Assembly (NCBI GenBank): GCA_014385025.1
Contig: JACRTB010000003.1
Coordinates: 62,001-126,000 of the forward strand
Length of the DNA: 64,000 nt
Source of the DNA: Yanshouia hominis
GTDB taxonomy: Bacteria; Bacillota; Clostridia; Oscillospirales; Ruminococcaceae
Direction: 5' to 3'
Below, in pieces: positions 53,180 through 62,118 of the stretch. The stretch's first letter is position 1, and each line of letters starts with the position of its first letter. A model generated the notes under the pieces. The model was given only the letters and a program-made list of their open reading frames with translations, did no database searches and had not been told where the DNA came from. The translations under genes were made by a program, and so were the position numbers.

Positions 53180-54847
53180 ATGATGAGCGACATCGAGATC
53201 GCGCAGGGATCGAAGCCGTTGAAGATCACCGAGGTGGCGGCGCAGGCGGGAGTAGACGAAAAATATGTGGAGCAGTATGGCGGCTACAAGGCGAAGATCG
53301 ACTACAGCCTGCTGGAAGAAACAGAGCGTCCGGACGGGAAGCTGATTCTGGTGACGGCAATCACGCCGACGCCGGCGGGTGAAGGCAAGACGACCACGAC
53401 GGTGGGGCTTGCGGACGGGCTGCGGCGGATCGGAAAGAAAGCGGTGGTGGCGCTGCGCGAGCCGTCGCTGGGTCCGGTGTTCGGGGTCAAGGGCGGTGCC
53501 GCGGGAGGCGGCTGGGCGCAGGTGGTGCCGATGGAGGACATCAACCTGCACTTCACCGGGGACTTTCATGCGATCGGAGCGGCGAACAACCTGCTGGCGG
53601 CGATGCTGGACAATCACATTTATCAGGGGAATGCGCTTTCGATCGACCCGAAGCGGATTACCTGGCGGCGCTGCGTGGATATGAACGACCGTCAGCTCCG
53701 GAATGTGGTGGACGGTCTTGGGGGGCGCGTCAACGGCTGCCCGCGGGAGGACGGCTACGACATCACAGTGGCGTCGGAGGTCATGGCGGTGCTCTGCCTG
53801 TCAAGGGATGTGGACGACCTCAAGGCGCGGCTCTCCCGGATGATCGTGGGCTATACCTATGAGGAAAAGCCGGTGACGGCGGGGGACCTCAAGGCGGCGG
53901 GAGCGATGGCCGCGCTTCTGAAGGACGCGCTCAAGCCGAATCTGGTGCAGACGCTGGAGCACACGCCGGCCTTTATCCATGGCGGGCCGTTCGCCAATAT
54001 CGCGCATGGGTGCAACTCGATCATTGCGACCCGGATGGCGCTGAAGATGGGTGACTACGCGGTAACCGAGGCGGGCTTCGGCGCGGACCTGGGCGCGGAG
54101 AAGTTTTTGGACATCAAGTGCCGTATGGCGGGTCTGATCCCGTCGGCGGTGGTGGTTGTGGCAACGGTGCGGGCGCTCAAGCACCATGGAGGGGTGGCCA
54201 AGGCGGATCTTGGAACCGAGAATCTGGCGGCGCTTGAACGCGGCCTGCCGAATCTGCTGCAGCATGTGGAAAACATCACGACGGTCTTCGGGCTGCCCTG
54301 CGTGGTGGCGGTCAACGCCTTCCCGACCGATACGAGGGCGGAGCTGGAGCTGGTGGAGAAAAGGTGCAGCGAGCTGGGCGTGAACGTGGCCCTGTCCGAG
54401 GTGTGGGCGAAGGGCGGCGAAGGCGGAGAGGCGCTGGCCCGCGAGGTAGTGCGGCTCTGTGAGCAGCCGAACCATTTCAGCCAAAGCTACAGCCTGGATC
54501 AGGGAATCGAGGAAAAGCTTGAAACGATCTGCAAAAGGATCTACCGGGCCGACGGGGTGGTGCTGACGGCCAACGCGAAGAAGCAGGCAAAGCAGCTGGA
54601 GAGCCTTGGGTTCGGCAATCTGCCGATCTGCATGGCCAAGACCCAGTATTCCTTCTCGGACGACGCGGCGCTTCTGGGCGCGCCGAGAGGGTTTACCGTG
54701 ACGGTACGGAACCTGAAGGTATCGGCCGGCGCGGGCTTTATCGTGGCGCTGACCGGGGATATCATGACAATGCCGGGCCTGCCGAAGGTTCCGGCGGCCG
54801 AGAAGATCGACGTGGATTCCACCGGCAGAATCTCCGGTCTGTTCTGA
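53180..54847 (+). CDS. fhs: Formate-tetrahydrofolate ligase
   Basis: The 555-residue enzyme makes 10-formyl-tetrahydrofolate from formate, ATP and tetrahydrofolate, feeding purines and serine or the Wood-Ljungdahl methyl branch. The P-loop [13 protein letters not shown] starts near residue 55, followed by [19 protein letters not shown] and FTGDFHAI. Length and motifs are standard. GGAGG lies 10 bp before the first of two adjacent ATGs. The next gene overlaps its stop (TGATG), making a formate and one-carbon operon. Confidence 0.96.
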   Translation: MMSDIEIAQGSKPLKITEVAAQAGVDEKYVEQYGGYKAKIDYSLLEETERPDGKLILVTAITPTPAGEGKTTTTVGLADGLRRIGKKAVVALREPSLGPVFGVKGGAAGGGWAQVVPMEDINLHFTGDFHAIGAANNLLAAMLDNHIYQGNALSIDPKRITWRRCVDMNDRQLRNVVDGLGGRVNGCPREDGYDITVASEVMAVLCLSRDVDDLKARLSRMIVGYTYEEKPVTAGDLKAAGAMAALLKDALKPNLVQTLEHTPAFIHGGPFANIAHGCNSIIATRMALKMGDYAVTEAGFGADLGAEKFLDIKCRMAGLIPSAVVVVATVRALKHHGGVAKADLGTENLAALERGLPNLLQHVENITTVFGLPCVVAVNAFPTDTRAELELVEKRCSELGVNVALSEVWAKGGEGGEALAREVVRLCEQPNHFSQSYSLDQGIEEKLETICKRIYRADGVVLTANAKKQAKQLESLGFGNLPICMAKTQYSFSDDAALLGAPRGFTVTVRNLKVSAGAGFIVALTGDIMTMPGLPKVPAAEKIDVDSTGRISGLF

Positions 54848-55491
54848 TGGGGGAGCCGATGGAAGAGAAAAGTCTGAAGGAATTTGTCGAAGTGCTTTGC
54901 TCCGCCGCGCCGGTGCCGGGCGGCGGGGGCGCTTCGGCGCTGGTGGGAGCCGTCGGCTGCGCGCTGGGCGGAATGGTCGGAAGCCTGACGGCGGGCAGGA
55001 AGAAATACGCCGGCGTGCAGGAGGAGATTCTGGCCCTCAAGGCGCGGTCCGACGCGCTGCAGCGGGAGCTTCTGGCGATGATGGAGCGGGACGCGAAGGC
55101 GTTTGAGCCGCTGTCCCGGGCCTATGGGCTGCCGAAGGAGACGCCGGAGCAGAGGGCGGAAAAGCAGCGGGTGATGGAGGCGGCGCTCACCGGCGCGACC
55201 GAGGCGCCGCTGGAGATCATGCGGCTCTGCGCACGGGCGGTTGAGCTGATCGAGGGCTTTGCGGAGAAGGGGTCCGCCCTTGCGGTCAGCGACGCGGGAG
55301 TGGGCGCGGCTTTCTGCCGGGCGGCGCTGGAGGGAGCCTCGTTCAACGTCTTTATCAATACCAGAGCGATGGCCGACCGGGAACGCGCCGGTCACTATGA
55401 GCGGGAAGCCGACGCCCTGCTCGGGGAATTCCTGCCGCGGGCCGAACGCGTTCTTGCCGCGGTGCGGGCAAGGCTGAGGGAGGCGCGATGA
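54847..55491 (+). CDS. Cyclodeaminase/cyclohydrolase-family protein (FchA-like)
   Basis: The 214-residue protein resembles methenyl-tetrahydrofolate cyclohydrolase FchA and the formiminotransferase-cyclodeaminase C-terminal domain: SLKEFVEVLCSAAPVPGGGGASALVGAVGCALGGMVGSLT at the start is the family signature. It probably interconverts 10-formyl- and 5,10-methenyl-tetrahydrofolate after fhs, with which its start overlaps. An ATG four codons later is possible. The coiled C-terminal half fits the all-helical fold. Confidence 0.88.
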   Translation: MGEPMEEKSLKEFVEVLCSAAPVPGGGGASALVGAVGCALGGMVGSLTAGRKKYAGVQEEILALKARSDALQRELLAMMERDAKAFEPLSRAYGLPKETPEQRAEKQRVMEAALTGATEAPLEIMRLCARAVELIEGFAEKGSALAVSDAGVGAAFCRAALEGASFNVFINTRAMADRERAGHYEREADALLGEFLPRAERVLAAVRARLREAR

Positions 55492-56311
55492 ATCTTTTTT
55501 CACCGGCGGAGGTCATACAAAATTATGCCGATGCGGGCGGAAGAAAGGCTTCCCTTCCGCTTTTTCGAATGCTCGCGCTGGGTGTCCTCGCCGGAATGCT
55601 CATCGCGATGGGAAGCGCGGCGGTAAATACCGCCGTCTGCACCGTCGAAAACCCCTCGACCGCCCGGCTGATCAGCGGACTTCTCTTTCCGTTTGGGCTG
55701 GGGATGGTGGTCCTTTCCGGAGCGGAGCTTTTTACCGGAAACTTCCTGCTTTGCATTTCGGTTTATGAGCGGCGCGTGACGCCGGGCGCGGTGGCACACA
55801 GCCTCCTCTTTGTCTATCTCGGCAATCTGGCCGGGGCCCTTCTTGTCGCGGCAGGCTGTGTTTATTCCGGTCAGCTGGGAATGGCGGGCGGCTGGCGCTC
55901 GCCACGATTCGGGGCGCGGCGGCAAAATGCGTCCTTGGGTTTCCGCAGGCGGCGATGCTCGGCTTTTTCTGCAACCTGCTGGTCGCCTTGGGGGTATTGC
56001 TGAGTTTGACCGCAAAGGATACGGGGGGCAGGATTATGGGAGCCTATCTGCCTGTCTGCTTTTTTGTGATCTGCGGCTTTGAGCATTGTGTGGCCAATAT
56101 GTATTGTATTCCGGCGGGACTTCCGGCTCTTTCGATACCGGAGTATGCGGCGCTGGCCGCCGGGGCCGGACTCGAGCTTTCGGCCCTGAGCTGGGAGAAT
56201 TTCCTGTTTGCCAACCTGTTCCCGGTGACGGCCGGCAATCTTCTGGGCGGCATGGCAATCGGAAGCCTTCTGTGGTTTGGACACCGCGCCCGAATCGCGG
56301 TGTCCCGCTGA
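55488..56311 (+). pseudogene. Formate/nitrite transporter with a frameshift
   Basis: The first frame, from the ATG at 55488, encodes three or four membrane helices of a FocA/NirC-type channel up to about 55890 (FGLGMVVLSGAELFTGNFLL). The frame then turns into an Arg-rich tail. The +1 frame continues the family at once from about 55893 (ALATIRGAAAKCVLGFPQAAMLGFFCNLLVALGVLLS, later CGFEHCVANMYCIPAGL) to 56311. One missing base near 55891-55893 would join them. It may be a real lesion or an assembly error in a GC-rich stretch. It is coupled to the one-carbon genes upstream, so formate uptake or release is its natural role. Confidence 0.85.
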
Positions 56312-56834
56312 AGCCATGGCCAACGGCTGAACCGGCCGGCAGGGGAGGATTATCGCCAATCGGCATCAAGGACGCGCGGAAGCTCTTTCACCCGCCTCGC
56401 GGCCCGTAAAGGGGTCCGGCCTGTTCTGATGCCGGCGTTTTATCATCAGAAGAGATTTCTGTTGGCAGTCCGCTTTGCCCGGTATTTGGAGCAAAGGCTT
56501 TATGGACCGCTCTGCCGGACTGAGCCGGCGTCTTTCGGGCTTACCAAAAGCACCCGGGGAAACCTTTATGGCTTCCCCGGGTGCTTTGCGTGGGATTGTT
56601 TGCGCCGCGCTTCACACTTCAACCGGAAACCTTTATGGTTTCCCCGGGTGCTTTGCGTGGGATTGTTTGCGCCGCGCTTCACACTTCAACCGGAAACCTT
56701 TATGGTTTCCCCGGGTGCTTTGCGTGGGATTGTTTGCGCCGCGCTCCACACTCCAACCGGAGACTCTTATGGCTTCCCCGGGTGCTTTGCGTGTCCGGAA
56801 GCTTTCAGCCTTTCGGCGGACAGGGCCTGTGCCG
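56312..56834. other. Intergenic region with a 67-bp tandem repeat
   Basis: No gene is supported between the transporter remnant and the convergent bactofilin gene. The repeat at 56547-56793 takes up about half. Frames through it are open by repetition only. Confidence 0.6.
56547..56793. repeat. 67-bp hairpin-bearing tandem repeat, nearly four copies
   Basis: CCCCGGGTGCTTTGCG starts at 56575, 56642, 56709 and 56776, exactly 67 bp apart. Each unit holds a small hairpin GGAAACC-TTTAT-GGTTTCC. The first unit is preceded by AAAGCACCCGGGGAA, giving a long terminator-like stem with CTTCCCCGGGTGCTTT. Units two and three are almost identical; the first and last are diverged. Confidence 0.85.
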
Positions 56835-57458
56835 TCACAGCACAATGGGTTCCGGTTGTGAAATTTCCTCCGCCTGGCCGGCGCTTTGCTCCCGGCACAA
56901 TTCGGACCTTTCAATTTTAACCAGGCCGTGCAGGGCCGCGCCCTTGCGGATCTCAATTTCATCCGCGCGGAGATTTCCGTTGAGCACCGCGGTTTCGGTC
57001 AGGATGACGCTCTGCGCCGCTTCCACATCTCCGGTGACGGCGCCGCTGATGACGGCGCGTTCACAGCGGATATTTCCGGTAATCCGGCTTTCCGCGCTGA
57101 TTTCGATCGGGCCGGCCGAGAAGATGTCTCCCTCCACCGTGCCCGCCGCCTGCATAGAGCCGCAGCGGACGGTTCCGACAACCGCGCCGAATATCCGCGC
57201 CGCCGCTCCGGAGATATCGCCTTCCAGACGGCCGAAAACGGCAATATCGTCTGTCGTCTCGACATTTCCATGAAAAATACTGTTCTGGGAGACGGCCGCA
57301 ATGCTTTGGGCGCCCTGCGCCAGCAGTTCCGACATCTGGTAAAACGGCGGAATCTGCTCCGCGCCGCCCGGCGCGCCGCAGGGCAGCTCCATGGAAAGCG
57401 GTATGCGCGGACCGCTTTCCTGCCTGCCGTCGGATTTATTCTGGAAAAACAATTTCAT
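56835..57458 (-). CDS. Bactofilin-family polymer-forming protein
   Basis: The 207-residue protein has a polar N-terminal tail of about 60 residues and a central right-handed beta-helix region (about 60-190) with the repeating short strands of bactofilins (GNVETTDDIAVFGRLEGDI, GTVRCGSMQAAGTVEGDI, GNIRCERAVISGAVTGDV). Bactofilins form nucleotide-free filaments that position cell-wall enzymes. AGGAGG precedes the ATG closely. The C-terminal tail is short and acidic. The neighbouring gene may be unrelated. Confidence 0.85.
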   Translation of the reverse strand: MKLFFQNKSDGRQESGPRIPLSMELPCGAPGGAEQIPPFYQMSELLAQGAQSIAAVSQNSIFHGNVETTDDIAVFGRLEGDISGAAARIFGAVVGTVRCGSMQAAGTVEGDIFSAGPIEISAESRITGNIRCERAVISGAVTGDVEAAQSVILTETAVLNGNLRADEIEIRKGAALHGLVKIERSELCREQSAGQAEEISQPEPIVL

Positions 57459-57547
57459 CCACCTCCTGAAATTTTCACGATGCCTGCCGCGTCTCTTTTA
57501 GTATGTGTATGCGGCCGGGAAAATTTTCATGGATGAAAAAGTTTCGG

Positions 57548-58105
57548 TCAGGAACGGCGGGCCTTTTGCTCGGCGGGGAGATACCGGTCAAGAATTCCTT
57601 CCGCGAGGCAGGCAAACGCCTCGGAAAGGGCGGCCGCGGTGAGAAGGGAGGTAAAGGCGTCGCTGCGGCTCCCGCATTCGGAGAATCCGTTCTGTTCCAG
57701 CAGCCCGGCGATGGCGCCGGCAAGAGCATCCTTTTGAGAAAGCGCGCGCTCATAGCAGTCGGGAAGCGCCTGTTCTCCTCCCTCCTGCGCATAAAGCGCG
57801 TCGAGCGCCTGTTTAATTTCCCCAATGGTCAGGGTGCGCTTGAGGGAATAGATTGCGAGCATCTGCACAATATGACCGGGAGTGTATTTCTTGCCCTTGA
57901 TTGGCCGCACCAGCCCCGCTTTGCTGTAATTCTGCACCATCGTTTTGGTCAGGAGCTTCTCTTCTGCGGTGCGCTTATTGGCGGCATAGCCGTTTTCCAC
58001 AAGGGTGATCACCTGATCCATGTAGAGATCCAGCCCGGGAAGATCGGCGGTATGCAGTGCCTGACGGGAAAAAGCCTTTTCCACCAATTCATTGAGACGG
58101 TTCAT
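57548..58105 (-). CDS. DUF1836 domain protein
   Basis: The 185-residue protein carries a DUF1836-type MerR-like helix-turn-helix domain: LYMDQVITLVENGYAANKRTAEEKLLTKTMVQNYSKAGLV followed by KKYTPGHIVQMLAIYSLKRTLTIGEIKQALD. The later part is helical. Such proteins are presumed regulators in Firmicutes, with unknown targets. A good promoter lies on the minus strand 36 bp upstream, divergent from the hemolysin III-like gene. Confidence 0.82.
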   Translation of the reverse strand: MNRLNELVEKAFSRQALHTADLPGLDLYMDQVITLVENGYAANKRTAEEKLLTKTMVQNYSKAGLVRPIKGKKYTPGHIVQMLAIYSLKRTLTIGEIKQALDALYAQEGGEQALPDCYERALSQKDALAGAIAGLLEQNGFSECGSRSDAFTSLLTAAALSEAFACLAEGILDRYLPAEQKARRS

Positions 58106-58140
58106 TTGATTTCTCCTTTCGCCTTTGATGACTGTTGACC

Positions 58141-58207
58141 AGTATAGAGAAAAATGTTTTAAAAATCAAGAAATGCTGTTGATAAAATCGAAAATTTAGA
58201 ATATAAT
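58141..58207. promoter_or_regulatory. Divergent promoters for DUF1836 and hemolysin III-like genes
   Basis: Minus strand: TTGATT (58164-58169) and TATACT (58141-58146), 17 bp apart. Plus strand: TTGATA (58179-58184) and TATAAT (58202-58207), 17 bp apart. The two -35 boxes are only 9 bp apart, so a regulator binding between them would affect both. Confidence 0.7.
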
Positions 58208-58263
58208 AACGATAATAAGCAGTTATAAAAACTATATAAAGAGTTTGTGTAAGGAGAATTGCA

Positions 58264-58914
58264 ATGGGATACTTTTATGAACATGCGCGGGACCCGATCA
58301 GCAGCTTTACCCACTGGATCGGAATGTGCTGCGCGGCGGTGGGCAGCCTCCTGCTGGTGCTGCGGGGAATCATTGCGGGGAAGGACCCGGTCACCATCCT
58401 CTGCGCGCTCGTCTTTGGCTTTTCCCTTGTCGCGCTCTATGCGGCGAGCACCCTCTATCACTTTTACCAGGGAAGCGACCGAACCCTGCTGCGGCTGCGC
58501 AAGCTGGACCATTCCATTATTTATGTCCTGATCGCGGGCAGCTATACCCCGATCATCTGGCATGGCATGGAGCATCAGCACGCCGCGGCCTTCCTTGCGG
58601 TCATCTGGTCGATCGCGGCGGCGGGAATTCTGGTTAAGCTCTGCTGGCTTTCCGCGCCGCGCTGGCTTTACACCTCCCTCTACCTGCTGATGGGGTGGGC
58701 GATTGTTTTTGACTGGAATTCCCTCGGCGGCTTCGAGCCGGGATGCCTTGCTCTGGTCGCGGCGGGCGGAGTCGCCTACAGCATCGGCGCGGTGTTCTAT
58801 CTGGTCAAGCGCCCGGTCATCAGTGAAAACTTTGGGTTCCATGAAATTTTTCACCTGTTTATCCTTGCTGGCTCACTGCTGCACTTTTTGGCCGTTTTTT
58901 TCTTTGTTTTGTAA
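58264..58914 (+). CDS. Hemolysin III family membrane protein (TrhA/YqfA-like)
   Basis: The 216-residue protein has seven membrane helices and the metal-site residues of the PAQR/HlyIII family: SSFTHWIGM at the N terminus, ASTLYHFYQG with LRKLDHSIIY, and NFGFHEIFHLFILAGS at the end, giving the Ser/Asp/His set. The family affects membrane energetics and lipid hydrolysis; pore-forming activity is doubtful for most members. AAGGAG lies 8 bp before the ATG. Confidence 0.92.
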   Translation: MGYFYEHARDPISSFTHWIGMCCAAVGSLLLVLRGIIAGKDPVTILCALVFGFSLVALYAASTLYHFYQGSDRTLLRLRKLDHSIIYVLIAGSYTPIIWHGMEHQHAAAFLAVIWSIAAAGILVKLCWLSAPRWLYTSLYLLMGWAIVFDWNSLGGFEPGCLALVAAGGVAYSIGAVFYLVKRPVISENFGFHEIFHLFILAGSLLHFLAVFFFVL

Positions 58915-58981
58915 AAAACAGTCGGCAGATGAGGAAATCAGAGGAAATCAATGGAAAGTATATGAATTTTGTTTCATTCCC

Positions 58982-59010
58982 TTTGCATTTCCATTGAAAT
59001 ATGGTATGAT
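58982..59010 (+). promoter_or_regulatory. Promoter of the secreted acidic protein gene
   Basis: TTTGCA and TATGAT are 17 bp apart, 46 bp before the start codon. Confidence 0.5.
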
Positions 59011-59056
59011 ATCTCCAAATGATCCAACTAAATTGAACCGTTTGGAGGGCGATATT

Positions 59057-60298
59057 ATGAAAAAGCTGCTGGCTCTGCTTCTGGCCGCCGGCATGGTCAT
59101 GGGAACCGGCGCCTTGACCGTTTCCGCGTTCGATGAGGACGATTACGACAATCTGGATTTTTTTGAGGTCAAGGAAACGAACGAAACCCTCTGTCCGGGG
59201 CAGGATTATTACTTTGAAACCGATTGGGAAGGCAGCCCGATCGACGACGATTTCTTTGAGTACTACAAGGTTTCGGTCAGCGTCAGCTCGGATGATGACG
59301 ACGTCTCCTCCTCGGCGGTCCGCCGCCGGGTCGAGAAGGCCGAATTCGTCAAAAATGAGGAAACCGGGGAGTACTTCTTCCATTTCCGCGCGAGCATGAG
59401 CTTCTCCTATCTCGAAAATCTGGACGCGCATATCATGGTGCTGGCCAAGGATAAGGAAAATACCGATAAGCGTTCCTGGTATGAGTTTGACCTGACGATC
59501 GGTTATTCGGACGGCGAGATCAGCGAAGTGGTTGACGATTCGCAGTACAATGTGGACAACAGCAATCCTGCGATCGAGTTTGACGAGGATCTCAAGCTGT
59601 GCCGGCTCGATTTTGAGGACGGCAGCTATTATACCCTGCGCCTTTCCACCGCAACGAAGTTCAATTTCGGCTACACCAATGTCGCCAACCAGTTTATCGT
59701 GCAGGCAAATCCCAAGGCCTCCCTCTATTTCCTCTCGTTTTATGCCCGCCCGCGGTTTGCCAACGAGGATGTTTTCAAATTCAAGGCGCCCGCGGATAAG
59801 AAATACCTCTACGAAATCAAGCAGGATAACACCCTCGTTCTGCTTTCGGAGGATAACAACAACGGTTACTTCGGCTTCACGACCCGGAATCTCGGCTCCT
59901 ATGTGGCGTCTGATCTTCCGCTGCGGTCCGCTTCCACCTCGGAGGGAATCTACTCCAACGCCGCGCAGGTGAGCACCCCCTCTTCCTCCGCCTCCTCGGC
60001 CCCGGCGGGGAGTGCTGCCGCTTTGCAGGGAATCATCACCCGCAATTTCTCCAATCGTTTTGTGCTGGTGAGCAATGGAACCGAGTATGGAACAATCGAT
60101 CAGGCCGCGACCTATTCCGTTTCGGTTTCGCTCGAGGGCATGGATGCCGCGAATCTGTACCTCTATACCTATGACGGAGCCAACAACCGGCTGATTCAGT
60201 CCCCCAACCGCCCGAAGGTCGGAGCCGACGGCAGGCTGACCTTTACCACCAATACCAAGGGATACTATGTGGTGAGCAGCGGGACGCTGGCAAAGTAA
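59057..60298 (+). CDS. Secreted acidic protein of unknown function
   Basis: This 413-residue protein is not recognised. It has a clear signal peptide (MKKLLALLLAAGMVMGTGALTVSAF) with cleavage near residue 25. The first half is very acidic, rich in Asp, Glu and aromatic residues, with several beta-strand-like segments (YYKVSVSVSSDDDD). A Ser/Ala/Pro linker lies near residues 305-325. The final 95 residues form a separate domain (YSVSVSLEGMDAANLYLYTYDGANN, ending TFTTNTKGYYVVSSG) that resembles the C-terminal beta domains of clostridial surface proteins. No anchor motif is seen. GGAGG precedes the ATG. Confidence 0.7.
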   Translation: MKKLLALLLAAGMVMGTGALTVSAFDEDDYDNLDFFEVKETNETLCPGQDYYFETDWEGSPIDDDFFEYYKVSVSVSSDDDDVSSSAVRRRVEKAEFVKNEETGEYFFHFRASMSFSYLENLDAHIMVLAKDKENTDKRSWYEFDLTIGYSDGEISEVVDDSQYNVDNSNPAIEFDEDLKLCRLDFEDGSYYTLRLSTATKFNFGYTNVANQFIVQANPKASLYFLSFYARPRFANEDVFKFKAPADKKYLYEIKQDNTLVLLSEDNNNGYFGFTTRNLGSYVASDLPLRSASTSEGIYSNAAQVSTPSSSASSAPAGSAAALQGIITRNFSNRFVLVSNGTEYGTIDQAATYSVSVSLEGMDAANLYLYTYDGANNRLIQSPNRPKVGADGRLTFTTNTKGYYVVSSGTLAK

Positions 60299-60343
60299 CC
60301 CCGCTTTTTTGAAAACCGGGACAGCGCAGGACTCTTGATCCAT

Positions 60344-60376
60344 GGAAGGGGATGCCCGTATGGCATCCCCTTTTGT
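60344..60376 (+). terminator. Terminator of the secreted protein gene
   Basis: AAGGGGATGCC and GGCATCCCCTTTT pair across CGTAT, about 48 bp after the stop. Confidence 0.85.
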
Positions 60377-60424
60377 GATGAAAGTCGTGATTTGGTTCTC
60401 CGTTGGGCGTTTTTCAAAAAAAAC

Positions 60425-60453
60425 TTGACGGGGAAAGGCAAATATGGTAGGAT
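60425..60453 (+). promoter_or_regulatory. Promoter of the rpmG-secE-nusG-rplKA operon
   Basis: TTGACG and TAGGAT are 17 bp apart, about 100 bp before rpmG. The leader contains GTGCCC/GGGCAC and GGGG/CCCC pairs that could fold. Confidence 0.65.
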
Positions 60454-60557
60454 GGTCATACCTCAAAAAGGGGCTTATTTTTTTGTGCCCAAAAATGAGG
60501 GCACAAGATCCCCTTGAGGGAGGCAGAAATTAATCCGTTTCATAGGAGGTGCCGAAC

Positions 60558-60707
60558 ATGCGGGTAAAAATCACTTTGGCTTGCACCGAATGCAAGCAGC
60601 GCAACTACAATACCATGAAGAACAAGAAAAACGACCCCGACAGACTTGAGATGAACAAGTATTGCAGATTCTGCAAGAAACACACCCTTCACAAGGAAAC
60701 CAAATAA
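60558..60707 (+). CDS. rpmG: 50S ribosomal protein L33
   Basis: This gene of 49 codons begins [19 protein letters not shown] and ends [14 protein letters not shown]. The two CxxC pairs show the zinc-binding form of L33. AGGAGG lies 8 bp before the ATG. It heads the secE-nusG operon, the usual Firmicutes order. Confidence 0.95.
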   Translation: MRVKITLACTECKQRNYNTMKNKKNDPDRLEMNKYCRFCKKHTLHKETK

Positions 60708-60725
60708 GAGAGGCAGGAGAACAGC

Positions 60726-60941
60726 ATGGCAGAAAAAGCTGAAAAGCAGTCGTTCTTCGCCCGGATCGGCAAGTTCTTCCGCGACCAGAAGAGCGAGGTC
60801 AAGAAGATCGTCTGGCCGTCGAAAAAGCAGGTCCTGAACAACACGGCGATTGTTCTGGTCGCTGTTGTGATCTTTGCGGTGGCCGTCGGCGTCTTTGACT
60901 GGGTCGTTGGACTCATCGTCAGGCTGCTCATCGGCGCGTAA
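60726..60941 (+). CDS. secE: Preprotein translocase subunit SecE
   Basis: The 71-residue membrane protein stabilises SecY in the translocon. It has the amphipathic FFRDQKSEVKKIVWPSKKQVLNNT segment, which is the family signature, and one C-terminal membrane helix (about 42-66). AGGAG is about 8 bp upstream. It lies 18 bp after rpmG and 12 bp before nusG. Confidence 0.95.
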   Translation: MAEKAEKQSFFARIGKFFRDQKSEVKKIVWPSKKQVLNNTAIVLVAVVIFAVAVGVFDWVVGLIVRLLIGA

Positions 60942-60953
60942 TGGAGGGACAAG

Positions 60954-61475
60954 ATGTCTGATCAAGCCAGATGGTACGTCGTACACACCTATTCAGGCTA
61001 TGAGAACAAGGTGGCGGGCAGCATTGAGAATGCTGTGGAAAACCGCAAGCTGCACGACCTGATCTGTGAGGTCCGGGTCCCCAGCGAGACGGTCACCGAG
61101 ATCAAGGACAACAAAAAGCGGGAGGTTGAGCGCAAGATCTTCCCGAGCTATGTCCTGATTAAAATGGTCATGAATGACGAAACCTGGTATGTCGTCCGCA
61201 ACATTCGCGGCGTTACCGGCTTCGTCGGCCCCGGTTCCAAGCCGGTGCCGCTGACCGACGAGGAGGTCGCGCGTCTCGGCGTCGAAAAGAACGAGATCGA
61301 GATCAACTTTGAGGTCGGCGATAACGTTTCGATCATCGACGGGTATTTTGACGGCTTTATCGGAAAGGTCACCAGCATCGAGAAGGAAAAGGGGATTGTC
61401 CGCCTGACCGTTTCGATGATGGGCAAGGACGTACCGGTTGAGCTTTCGCTCGATCAGGTCGTCGCGTTTGTGTAA
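60954..61475 (+). CDS. nusG: Transcription termination/antitermination protein NusG
   Basis: The 173-residue elongation factor has the NGN domain (RWYVVHTYSGYENKVAGSIE, then IFPSYVLIKM and VRNIRGVTGFVG) and a C-terminal KOW domain (VGDNVSIIDGYFDGFIGKVTSI). It links RNA polymerase to ribosomes and Rho. GGAGG precedes its ATG. Position after secE is standard. Confidence 0.97.
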   Translation: MSDQARWYVVHTYSGYENKVAGSIENAVENRKLHDLICEVRVPSETVTEIKDNKKREVERKIFPSYVLIKMVMNDETWYVVRNIRGVTGFVGPGSKPVPLTDEEVARLGVEKNEIEINFEVGDNVSIIDGYFDGFIGKVTSIEKEKGIVRLTVSMMGKDVPVELSLDQVVAFV

Positions 61476-61525
61476 GAAAGCGCACCGCTTTTGCGGATGC
61501 GGATGGGCCGCTGCAAGCGCGGCCT

Positions 61526-61557
61526 GTGGGAGGGGCGCGTCCCCGCAGATGAACCAC
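61526..61557 (+). promoter_or_regulatory. Possible ribosomal protein L1 binding site before rplK
   Basis: GTGGGAGGGG ... CCCC ... AACCAC can form a stem with GTGG/CCAC closing and an internal GGGG/CCCC helix. A similar GTGGGAGG...AACCAC element lies before rplA. L1 autoregulates its operon through such mimics of its 23S rRNA site. Confidence 0.4.
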
Positions 61558-61578
61558 TAATTTTGGAGGTGCAAACCA

Positions 61579-62004
61579 ATGGCACAAAAGGTTGTAGGCT
61601 ATATTAAGCTGCAGATTCCCGCCGGAAAGGCAACCCCGGCTCCGCCTGTCGGTCCGGCTCTCGGCCAGCACGGCGTCAACATCATGGCGTTTACCAAGGA
61701 ATTCAACGAGCGCACCAAGAACGAGATCGGCATGGTGATCCCTGTCGTGATCACCGTTTACGCCGACCGTTCCTTCTCCTTCATCACCAAGACTCCCCCT
61801 GCGGCGGTTCTGATCAAGAAGGCAATCGGAATTGAGACCGCGTCGGGCGTCCCCAACAAGCAGAAGGTCGGCAAGATCACCCGTGAGCAGGTCCGCCAGA
61901 TCGCCACGACCAAGATGCCCGACCTCAACGCGGCGGATATCGACGCTGCGATGAGCATGATCGCCGGCACCGCCCGTTCGATGGGTATTGAGGTCGTCGA
62001 CTAA
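61579..62004 (+). CDS. rplK: 50S ribosomal protein L11
   Basis: The 141-residue protein of the GTPase-associated centre begins [39 protein letters not shown], a near-invariant block, and ends with the C-terminal RNA-binding domain ([19 protein letters not shown]). GGAGG lies 7 bp before the ATG. Codon use is highly biased. Confidence 0.98.
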   Translation: MAQKVVGYIKLQIPAGKATPAPPVGPALGQHGVNIMAFTKEFNERTKNEIGMVIPVVITVYADRSFSFITKTPPAAVLIKKAIGIETASGVPNKQKVGKITREQVRQIATTKMPDLNAADIDAAMSMIAGTARSMGIEVVD

Positions 62005-62072
62005 GAACACTCCGCCCAAAACGGGCTTATGGCGTGGCGCGCCCCCCGAACCGGATGGGGCATGCGCCGAAC

Positions 62073-62098
62073 GTGGGAGGAAATACTCCGTTAACCAC
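62073..62098 (+). promoter_or_regulatory. Possible ribosomal protein L1 binding site before rplA
   Basis: GTGGGAGG-AAATA-CTCCGTTAACCAC folds into a stem with GTGG/CCAC and GGAG/CTCC helices, 20 bp before rplA. The layout is like known L1 leader sites in Firmicutes, so feedback repression by L1 is likely. Confidence 0.55.
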
Positions 62099-62118
62099 CA
62101 CATCAAGGAGGAAATGCA

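Noticed and set aside
56547-56793. CRISPR array
   Set aside because: The repeats are contiguous 67-bp units without unique spacers, and there are no cas genes.
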